Positions 54,016 to 64,000 of a stretch of 64,000 bases of DNA are shown here, piece by piece. The notes under the pieces are model-generated. The model worked only from the letters and a program-made list of their open reading frames with translations, did no database searches and was not told where the DNA came from. The position numbers and the translations under genes were made by a program. The stretch is from Polynucleobacter sp. 80A-SIGWE (lineage in GTDB: Bacteria; Pseudomonadota; Gammaproteobacteria; Burkholderiales; Burkholderiaceae), in assembly GCF_018882295.1 (NCBI RefSeq), contig NZ_JACVOR010000001.1, forward strand, positions 186,001 through 250,000, written 5' to 3'. How positions within the stretch are numbered: position 1 is the stretch's first letter; every line of letters begins with the position of its first letter.

Positions 54016-55017
54016 TCAGGCTTTGCCAGCCTTTGCACGAGGATGGGCTTTATCGTATGCCTGAGCCAGGTGCTGAAAATCTAAAGAGGTATAAATCTGC
54101 GTACTGGCAATGCTGGCATGACCCAGCATCTCCTGCACTGCCCGCAAATCTTGGGATGATTGCAAGACATGGCTAGCGAAGCTATGGCGCATCATGTGCG
54201 GATGCACATGGGTCGGCAGCCCAGCCCTCATTGCCAAAGTCCGTAGGCGCGCCTGGACCGTCCGAGGGGATAGGCGCGCACCTGTAGCGGAAATAAATAA
54301 AGCCATCGATATATTTGCCTGCTCCAGTTGGTCGCGGACCGTACGCCAGACTTTAAGGGATTGCATTGCAGGTCCACCAATCGGGACTGAGCGGCGCTTG
54401 CCACCTTTACCCAAAACCGTTACTTCTGCAGCATCCCAATCCAACCACCCAGCAGACTCCTGTTGGCGATCTTTGCTTTGCATTACATCAATGCCCAGCA
54501 GCTCTGATAAACGTAGGCCCGAGGAATACAGCAAATCGATGATTGCTGCATCACGTATCGACTCCAGATCTTTCTTTTCTTCAGCCTCTTTTACGGCTTG
54601 ATTTACCAAAGAGAGTGCCTGCTCAACTGAAAGTGCTTTAGGCAAAGACTTCAAACGTTTAGGCGCCTTCACATCATCAACAGGATTAGCCACTAGGTTT
54701 GCAGTGACTCTTCCCGCCTGGGCATCACGACGTGCATCTTTCTCGGTCAACCAGTCATACCAACCTCGCCACGCAGACAGCGCTCTAGCTATCGTGCGAG
54801 ATGATTTTCCTTTGGAGTGCAGGCGACCGGCCCAGCGACGTATGTGCGCATTGGTGACTTTTAATAACTCAATGGAATCATCGCTTGCCAATGCTTGCAA
54901 CTCACCAAGATCCATGCGGTAAGCCTTAAGCGTGTGAGGCGATAGCTGCCTTAATACATGCAGCTCGTGCAAATACTCTTGCACCAAGGGATGAAGATCA
55001 GCTGGTGCTTGGCTCAT
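54016..55017 (-). CDS. xerC: Tyrosine recombinase XerC
   Basis: A 333 aa recombinase that, with XerD, resolves chromosome dimers at dif. Counting from the ATG at 55017, catalytic residues are R169 (SGLRLSELLG), a Lys in GKGGKRRSV, H274 and R277 (HPHMMRHSF), H300 (LGHAS) and Y309 (TQIYTSLD). An open frame extends to 55059 but lies within the DUF484 gene and adds no SAM-like-fold residues. The start overlaps the DUF484 stop by 20 bases, the usual order. Confidence 0.94.
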   Translation of the reverse strand: MSQAPADLHPLVQEYLHELHVLRQLSPHTLKAYRMDLGELQALASDDSIELLKVTNAHIRRWAGRLHSKGKSSRTIARALSAWRGWYDWLTEKDARRDAQAGRVTANLVANPVDDVKAPKRLKSLPKALSVEQALSLVNQAVKEAEEKKDLESIRDAAIIDLLYSSGLRLSELLGIDVMQSKDRQQESAGWLDWDAAEVTVLGKGGKRRSVPIGGPAMQSLKVWRTVRDQLEQANISMALFISATGARLSPRTVQARLRTLAMRAGLPTHVHPHMMRHSFASHVLQSSQDLRAVQEMLGHASIASTQIYTSLDFQHLAQAYDKAHPRAKAGKA

Positions 55018-55672
55018 AAGCCTGGATGCGATCCAAAGCTGCAGCAGTGAGTTCAGCAATCTGACGCAAATAGAATGCGCCCATATCCGCAGTAAAGCGA
55101 GACTCGTCTTTACTTGCTAGCAAAAGCACGGCTGGTGATTGCACTGTTCCAATACTTTTACCTAGCGGCAAGCCAATAGCCACCATGCTTTGCCACTCAG
55201 GATCAATACTCACCTGGGTTGCCAACAAATCTACACTGGCAGCAGCCAGCTCTTTAGCAGAACCACATAGAGGCGTATCAATCCAAGGACCAAACGCCGC
55301 ATTAGGTGACAGTAGTTGTGCCGACTCCACTTCAAAAACTTCAGCCAATCCAGCAGTCACCGCAGACTCCACATCTGCCTTTGTGTTTGCACGCATCAGA
55401 CGTAACAACCAAGCAACTAAGCTCTGTTGAGTTTTGTCATTGCGACTACCAAAGTGCAGCATCTCGCTGAGACGGCGATTGAGCTCTTGGTTCTGTGTGC
55501 GTAATAAAGTCATCTGACGCTCTTGCAAGGAGATCGCACGATCTTCATGAGGATGCTTCAAGCGAATTTCATTTAAGAGATTAGCGTAGCGCTCAAAAAA
55601 ACCTGGGGTAGCGCGTAACCACTCCGCCACCAATTCTTCTTGTTCAGCTTGCTTAGGATCAATTGCGCTCAT
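54998..55672 (-). CDS. DUF484 family protein
   Basis: A 224 aa cytoplasmic protein with a GAF-like fold (DUF484). Family marks are VAEWLRATPGFFERYANLL, QERQMTLLRTQNQELNRRL (coiled coil) and the closing FYLRQIAELTAAALDR. It is nearly always found just before xerC, as here, but its role is unknown. The start is ATG 55672. Confidence 0.88.
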   Translation of the reverse strand: MSAIDPKQAEQEELVAEWLRATPGFFERYANLLNEIRLKHPHEDRAISLQERQMTLLRTQNQELNRRLSEMLHFGSRNDKTQQSLVAWLLRLMRANTKADVESAVTAGLAEVFEVESAQLLSPNAAFGPWIDTPLCGSAKELAAASVDLLATQVSIDPEWQSMVAIGLPLGKSIGTVQSPAVLLLASKDESRFTADMGAFYLRQIAELTAAALDRIQAYEPSTS

Positions 55673-55708
55673 CTATGTCTTTCTTGCTTATTTTCTGATT
55701 TAACTTTT

Positions 55709-57177
55709 TTAGCTCAACTTTTTACGCAGCAGCTCATTCACCTGACCTGGATTAGCCTTGCCTTGTGAAGCTTTCATAATCTGGCCAACCAAAGCATTAA
55801 ATGCTTTTTCCTTGCCAGAGCGGAACTCTTCAACAGACTTTTCGTTGGCCGCCAGCACCTTATCAATCATGGCTTCAAGCTCACCACTATCACTGATCTG
55901 CTTCAGGCCTTTGGCGTCAATTACTTGATCTACAGTGCTAATGACTTTGCCAGCGATAGCCTCTTCCCACAGAATTGCAAAGATATCTTTTGCGATCTTG
56001 TTAGAAATAGTCCCATCTGCTACGCGAGTTAATAGTGGCGCCAAATGTTCTGCTTTCAAAGGCGCATCTGCAGTGGCAATACCAGCACGATTCAGTGATG
56101 AAGCAAACTCACCCGCAATAAGATTGGCCGCAGCTTTTGCCAAAGACTTGCCAACAATAGCCAACAGCTCTTCAAATACCTTGGCAGTGTCACGATCCTG
56201 TGTGAGCAATTGCGTATCGTAAGCGCTCAAACCGAATTCGCTTTGCCATTGCTCGCGAAGCTGTGCTGGTAAAGCTGGCATCTTGCTGCGCACATCGGCA
56301 ATCCATGCGTCATCAATCACTACTGGCAATAAATCTGGATCTGGGAAATAGCGATAGTCGTTAGCGTCCTCTTTACTACGCATGCTGCGAGTCTCTTGAC
56401 GATCAGGATCGTATAAGCGGGTTTCTTGAACAACTGTGCCGCCATCTTCAATTAATTCAATTTGACGACGCACCTCATATTGAATAGCCTCTTCCAAAAA
56501 GCGGAAGGAGTTTAAGTTCTTAATTTCGCAACGGGTGCCAAACTCTTTTTGACCAACAGGCCGAACAGATACGTTGGCATCACAACGGAAAGAGCCTTCT
56601 TGCATATTGCCGTCACACACACCCAACCAAACTACTAGTGTGTGCAGTGCTTTTGCATAAGCTACTGCTTCTGCAGCACTACGCATCACCGGCTCAGTCA
56701 CAATTTCTAGCAATGGTGTGCCGGCACGATTTAAGTCGATGCCACTGGATGCTTCGCCATGAGGGCCTAAGAAGCCCTCCTCATGAACTGACTTACCTGC
56801 ATCTTCTTCCATGTGGGCGCGCGTGAGCTCAACCACTTTGACTTGATCGCCAACCAAGATTTCCAGATGGCCACCCACAACTACGGGTAGATCCATCTGA
56901 CTAATTTGGTATCCCTTGGGTAAGTCGGGATAAAAATAATTCTTACGCGCAAAAATACTTGCAGGCGTAATCTTGGCATTGACCGCTAAACCAAAACGAA
57001 TGGCGTGTTCAACTGCCTGACGATTCAATACCGGCAAAACGCCCGGTAACGCCAAGTCAACGGCACAGGCTTGTGTATTTGGGCCAGCGCCAAAACGCGT
57101 ACTCGCCCCGCTGAAAATTTTTGACTGTGTTTGTAACTGTGCGTGGGTCTCTAGACCAATAACGATTTCCCATTGCA

Positions 57178-57181
<4 letters not shown>
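55709..57181 (-). CDS. gatB: Aspartyl/glutamyl-tRNA amidotransferase subunit B
   Basis: A 490 aa subunit that holds the misacylated tRNA and ATP. Motifs are [34 protein letters not shown] and [10 protein letters not shown]. The C-terminal YqeY-like domain ends with [15 protein letters not shown]. The first two codons are both ATG; the first overlaps the gatA stop (ATGA). Together with GatA and GatC it makes Gln-tRNA or Asn-tRNA by transamidation. Confidence 0.96.
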
Positions 57182-60091
<2,910 letters not shown>

Positions 60092-60115
60092 TTGACCTAA
60101 GCGTCGATTAGGGAA

Positions 60116-61045
60116 TTGCAACATAGCGCTCCTCCTCTTTTCAGACAAGGCGTTCCGGCTTTAGTCAAACTGATTGTCTGTTTATCGATCAGCATCGCAT
60201 TGATGTTGATCGATTTTCGCTTTAAAGCACTTGATCCGATTCGCAATAACGTCAATTGGATATTGCGCCCGCTTGAATACGTGATGATGATGCCCCGCAA
60301 TGCGTATGAAGCGACATCAGAATATTTCACTAGTCGCGGAACGCTAGATAAAGAAAATCAAGAAATGAAAGTGCGTCAAGCAGAGCTCTCTTTGCTTGCC
60401 AACCAATCTGAATTTCTTCTTGTAGAAAATCAAAACTTACGCCAGCTAATGGATTTGCAAAAGCACGTTCCATTTAAAACATTACCAGTAGAAATTTTAT
60501 TTAATCCACCCAATCCAATTTCTCAGCGCATTGTGATTAATCGTGGCAGCAACGATGGTCTTAAGCTAGGCAATCCCATTGCGAATGACTCTGGCATCTT
60601 AGGCCAAGTAGTGCGTATTTACGATCACTCTGCAGAAGTCTCTTTACTAGAAGATCGTGACTTTGCGGTACCAGTACAGGTAGCTCGCAATGGCTTAAGA
60701 GCAGCAGTATTTGGCGCAGGGCGCGGCAACCCACTTGAACTTCGCTACCTTCCCGTGGCTAGCGATTTAGAGGTGGGTGATGTACTCATTACCTCAGGCA
60801 TTGATGGTATTTACCCACCTGGCTTTGCGGTGGCAGTAATTAGCCGCATTGAACGCAATGCCGACAAAAACTCTTCAAATGTATTTTGCGTACCAGTTGC
60901 AGCAGTGAATCGCTACCGCCAGGCTTTAGCCCTGCTTTACGATCCACAGTGGGATGCAAAAGCATCCACCGCCACTAGCAAGCCTGGTGCGCCACTGACC
61001 AATACTCCAGGTCGCCGTCAAACTCGTGCGCGAGGCATGCAATGA
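60116..61045 (+). CDS. mreC: Rod shape-determining protein MreC
   Basis: A 309 aa periplasmic scaffold. One membrane helix at about 16-33 (LVKLIVCLSISIALMLID), a coiled coil (about 65-105) and a beta-rich domain with VINRGSNDGLKLGNPI and GRGNPLELRYLP. It starts at TTG 60116; MQHSAPPLFRQG is the expected family opening, but AGGG lies only two bases from the codon, so translation may be modest. The basic tail ends RRQTRARGMQ. Confidence 0.93.
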   Translation: MQHSAPPLFRQGVPALVKLIVCLSISIALMLIDFRFKALDPIRNNVNWILRPLEYVMMMPRNAYEATSEYFTSRGTLDKENQEMKVRQAELSLLANQSEFLLVENQNLRQLMDLQKHVPFKTLPVEILFNPPNPISQRIVINRGSNDGLKLGNPIANDSGILGQVVRIYDHSAEVSLLEDRDFAVPVQVARNGLRAAVFGAGRGNPLELRYLPVASDLEVGDVLITSGIDGIYPPGFAVAVISRIERNADKNSSNVFCVPVAAVNRYRQALALLYDPQWDAKASTATSKPGAPLTNTPGRRQTRARGMQ

Positions 61046-61566
61046 TCGATTTTCAAAGCGGCTACATTCTGCGCCCGGTGAATCCGGTCTTTATTTATTT
61101 CAGCTTGTTTTGCGCGCTGCTATTAAATCTTCTGCCAATTGGTAATTACGGCTGGGTGCCAGATTGGTTGATTATTTGTATCGTGTTCTGGAACATCCAT
61201 CAGCATCGTTATGTTGGCGTCATCATCGCCTTCATTCTTGGCCTCTTAATGGATGTCCATAACTCTGACTTATTAGGCCTTCATGCATTTAGCTACTCAC
61301 TTGTAGCCTACCTCGCCATTTCTTGGCATCGCCGAATCATCGCCTTAACTGTTTTAACGCAAGCCCTGCATCTTTTGCCCATCTTCTTATTAGTCTCCTT
61401 ATTCCCGGTGTTGGCTCATTGGTTATTGAGCGGCGAGATACATTGGTGGGCCTTAACTGGCGCCATTCAGGCCCTGATTGAGGCATTGCTGTGGCCCGTG
61501 GCAACACGCATCCTGTTGTCACCTCAACGTCGTCCCATTGACGTTGATCACAATCGTCCAATTTAG
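61042..61566 (+). CDS. mreD: Rod shape-determining protein MreD
   Basis: A 174 aa inner membrane protein with about five helices. It starts MIDFQSGYILRPVNPVFIYFSL (family pattern ILRPVNPVFI) and has PDWLIICIVFWNIHQHRYVG, typical of proteobacterial MreD. It completes the MreBCD complex. Its ATGA start overlaps the mreC stop. The C-terminus is basic and cytoplasmic. Confidence 0.92.
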   Translation: MIDFQSGYILRPVNPVFIYFSLFCALLLNLLPIGNYGWVPDWLIICIVFWNIHQHRYVGVIIAFILGLLMDVHNSDLLGLHAFSYSLVAYLAISWHRRIIALTVLTQALHLLPIFLLVSLFPVLAHWLLSGEIHWWALTGAIQALIEALLWPVATRILLSPQRRPIDVDHNRPI

Positions 61567-61574
61567 AGGGCGGC

Positions 61575-63482
61575 ATGGTTTCGTTTAAAAAACCAGATCT
61601 CGACTCGTTTCAAGAGCGCATTCATATTGCGACTCTGTTTGTTACCTTCTGCTTTTTATTATTAATTACACGGCTGGTGTGGCTGCAGCTCGTGAGTCAC
61701 GGCAAATATGCCTTATTGGCCGAAAATAATCGCATTGCTCTCGTGCCCGCTCCAGCTAATCGAGGCCTGATCATAGACCGAAATGGCATTGTGATTGGCA
61801 GAAACTATTCGGCGCTGACCTTAGATGTGAATGCCGAAGAAGTTAAGGGTAATGTCGATGAGCTCATCGACGAACTTTCCCAAATTGTGTTGATTTCCGC
61901 GCGAGATCGCCGAAATTTCAAGCGCTCGCTGGAAGATTCTCGAAAAATGGGTACTTTTCCGCTCAGATCGATGCTCACCGAGGCTGAAACAGCCCGATTT
62001 ATGGCCAATCGCTACCGATTCCCAGGGGTGGAGATCCGCGCCCGCAGTTTCCGAGAGTACCCATATAACGAGTTAGCCTCCCATTTAATTGGATATATCG
62101 GACGCGTTTCTCAAAGAGATAAAGAGAAGATGCAGGCGGAAATTGAGAACTCCAAAGCAGATGATCCAGATGCATTACAGACTTCTTTCTTGCCGGGTAT
62201 TCAGTATGTTGGCAAGATTGGCTTAGAGCAAAGTTATGAAGCGGTTCTTCGCGGCGTACCAGGATATGACCAAGTAGAAATTACTGCGGGCGGGAAACCA
62301 GTACGCACCCTCTCTAGCTCACCTTCAATACCAGGGAAAAATGTGGTGTTGTCAGTGGACATCAAACTGCAATACTTAGTTGAACAACTCTACGGAAATT
62401 TCCGCGGTGCATTTGTGGCGATTGAGCCTGAGACTGGCGACATCTTGGCATTTGTATCCAAACCTAACTTTAATCCAAATGATTTCGTAGAAGGTATTGA
62501 TTCAGTGACATGGAAAGAGTTGAATGACTCCCCGCAAAAGCCACTATACAACCGCCCACTTAAAGGCATCTACCCACCGGGATCAACATACAAACCATTT
62601 ATGGCGCTCGCAGCTTTAGAAACTAAAAAGCGCACACCGTCACAAACTATTTCAGATCCAGGTTATTTTGATTTTGGAAACCACACCTTCCGTGATGACA
62701 AAAAAGGTGGACACGGTATTGTGGACATGCAAAAGTCCATCGTGGAATCTTGCGATACCTACTATTACTTACTCGCGCGTGACATGGGCGTGAATATGAT
62801 GCATGACTTCATGAAGCCATTTGGTTTTGGACAAATCACTGGCATTGACCTACAAGGCGAATCCAAAGGCGTACTGCCTTCCACTGAGTGGAAAAAAAAT
62901 ACCTTCAAGAAACCAGAACAACAAAAATGGTACGAGGGCGAAACAATTTCGCTTGGCATTGGACAAGGCTACAACGCCTTTACCATTTTGCAGTTGGCAC
63001 ATGCTATGGCAAATATGGCAAATAACGGCATCGTAATGAAGCCGCACTTAGTGAAGGCAATTGAAGATCCTTTCACAAGGAACCGCACCCTCACAACGCC
63101 CAAAGAAAGTTATCGCATTGACCTTGTTCCAGAAAATATTGAAGTCATTAAGAAAGCAATGGTTGAAGTTAACAATTCCGGAACCTCTGCCTCTGTGTTT
63201 AAAGGCACCGGCTATCAGGTAGGTGGCAAGACAGGAACTGCGCAAGTATTTAGTTTGAATTCGAAAGAGTACAAGCACGGAGCTACTGCAGAATTTTTAC
63301 GCGACCACGCTTTATATATTGCTTTTGCTCCCGCTGAAAAACCAACTATCGTGATTGCAATGGTCGTTGAGAATGCAGGATTTGGTGCGCAACATGCCGC
63401 ACCGATTGCGCGCAAAGCATTAGATTTTTATATTGAAGGTAAATGGCCAAAGGAGATTCCTGAATGGAAAAGAGCGCCATAA
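61575..63482 (+). CDS. mrdA: Penicillin-binding protein 2
   Basis: A 635 aa class B PBP, the elongasome transpeptidase. An N-terminal anchor helix (about 16-36) is followed by the pedestal domain and the transpeptidase with S337-T-Y-K340, SCD in VESCDTYYY, and K552-T-G in GGKTGTAQV. It crosslinks new glycan made by RodA. The mreD stop is eight bases upstream, and the 3' end overlaps rodA by 19 bases. Confidence 0.96.
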   Translation: MVSFKKPDLDSFQERIHIATLFVTFCFLLLITRLVWLQLVSHGKYALLAENNRIALVPAPANRGLIIDRNGIVIGRNYSALTLDVNAEEVKGNVDELIDELSQIVLISARDRRNFKRSLEDSRKMGTFPLRSMLTEAETARFMANRYRFPGVEIRARSFREYPYNELASHLIGYIGRVSQRDKEKMQAEIENSKADDPDALQTSFLPGIQYVGKIGLEQSYEAVLRGVPGYDQVEITAGGKPVRTLSSSPSIPGKNVVLSVDIKLQYLVEQLYGNFRGAFVAIEPETGDILAFVSKPNFNPNDFVEGIDSVTWKELNDSPQKPLYNRPLKGIYPPGSTYKPFMALAALETKKRTPSQTISDPGYFDFGNHTFRDDKKGGHGIVDMQKSIVESCDTYYYLLARDMGVNMMHDFMKPFGFGQITGIDLQGESKGVLPSTEWKKNTFKKPEQQKWYEGETISLGIGQGYNAFTILQLAHAMANMANNGIVMKPHLVKAIEDPFTRNRTLTTPKESYRIDLVPENIEVIKKAMVEVNNSGTSASVFKGTGYQVGGKTGTAQVFSLNSKEYKHGATAEFLRDHALYIAFAPAEKPTIVIAMVVENAGFGAQHAAPIARKALDFYIEGKWPKEIPEWKRAP

Positions 63483-64000
63483 GTAAAACCAAGAAAATAT
63501 TTCTAAGTATTTTTAGCGGGCTTGATCGCCAGCTAGGCCTTATTTTACTTGGCTTAGCGGGAGTTGGATTTATTACCTTTTTGTCCGCAAGTCAAAATAC
63601 GCCAGTTCGGTTTGAAGATGAATTGCGCAACCTAGCGCTCTCATTTGCAGTGATGTGGATAGTTTCTCGCATTCCACCAAAGTGGTTAGAGATGGCTGCC
63701 GTATGGATTTATGGAATTGGAGTTGCACTATTGATAGCAGTCGCGGTATTTGGATTAATTAAAAAAGGTGCGCGACGTTGGCTTAATATTGGTTTCGTAA
63801 TTCAGCCATCAGAGCTCATGAAAATTGCTATGCCACTAATGTTGGCTTGGTACTTTCAGAAACGTGAGGGCATCCAAAAATCTTGGGACTATGGAGTGGC
63901 AGCAATCATCCTCGCCATTCCGGTCTTCCTCATTGCGCGTCAGCCCGACCTTGGCACTGCACTCTTGGTTTTCGCTGCAGGTATGTATGTGATTATTTTG
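63464..64000 (+). CDS. rodA: Rod shape-determining protein RodA, partial
   Basis: The first 179 codons of a SEDS glycosyltransferase; the rest is past the window. It starts MEKSAISKTKKIFLSIF and has membrane helices plus the SEDS signatures KKGARRWLNIGFVIQPSELMK (read as GARRWLNIGF and QPSELMK) and ARQPDLGTALL. It polymerises lipid II and pairs with PBP2 encoded just upstream. The ATG lies within the last 19 bases of mrdA, so translation is coupled. Confidence 0.95.
   Translation, partial: MEKSAISKTKKIFLSIFSGLDRQLGLILLGLAGVGFITFLSASQNTPVRFEDELRNLALSFAVMWIVSRIPPKWLEMAAVWIYGIGVALLIAVAVFGLIKKGARRWLNIGFVIQPSELMKIAMPLMLAWYFQKREGIQKSWDYGVAAIILAIPVFLIARQPDLGTALLVFAAGMYVIIL

Noticed and set aside
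60097-60330. Minus-strand open frame opposite mreC
   Set aside because: It is a shadow of mreC with no ribosome binding site or family pattern.

Overview
The window looks like a chromosomal segment of a betaproteobacterium of the order Burkholderiales, most likely Polynucleobacter or a close relative. The inference rests on moderate GC, very short intergenic gaps, and families typical of that order: PhaM, DUF1840, a two-gene methionine synthase, ahcY-metF behind an SAH riboswitch, the metX-metW pair, DUF484 next to xerC, and gatCAB divergent from mreBCD-mrdA-rodA. I see no insertion sequence, prophage, CRISPR array, tRNA or rRNA gene, and no gene-free stretch longer than about 300 bases.

Layout. 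1-5138: the end of an LPS heptose gene (rfaE2), then a + strand lipid-modification operon (gpx, FAD oxidoreductase, DUF1365, cfa, SDR) with touching or overlapping genes. 5148-16690: argS-SPOR-dsbA, split metH, phaM, metabolic oxidoreductases and small proteins, including a DUF1289 gene with a TTG start. 16708-28128: accessory envelope and stress genes, namely an RND efflux operon (OMF-MFP-RND), a marR-flavodoxin-pirin operon, and an autotransporter plus Cys-rich lipoprotein facing a TetR gene. 28135-43260: core metabolism and cell wall genes (glmUS, ttcA, folB, cca, slt, fau) and the SAM cycle (metF, ahcY, metK). 43464-52774: two lipid A acyltransferases, dapF, pyrE, xth, then the minus-strand run dksA-argB-slmA-metX-metW-ampG. 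52888-58985: a COG0523 metallochaperone, DUF484-xerC and gatCAB. 59048-64000: mreBCD-mrdA-rodA, with rodA cut by the window end.

How it works together. Methionine and SAM metabolism is strongly represented: metX/metW feed homocysteine synthesis, metH and metF remethylate homocysteine, metK makes SAM, and ahcY recycles SAH. The ahcY-metF unit has the best regulatory region in the window. It holds an SAH riboswitch, a hairpin that can hide the ahcY ribosome binding site, and a 13-bp perfect inverted repeat over the likely promoter. Cell envelope growth is the second theme: the elongasome genes, glmS/glmU, slt, ampG, lpxL homologues, and dapF.

The least explained parts are the Cys-rich lipoprotein/autotransporter pair at 24876-27133 and the gpx-to-SDR lipid operon. 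All functional statements come from reading motifs by eye; no database search was run.
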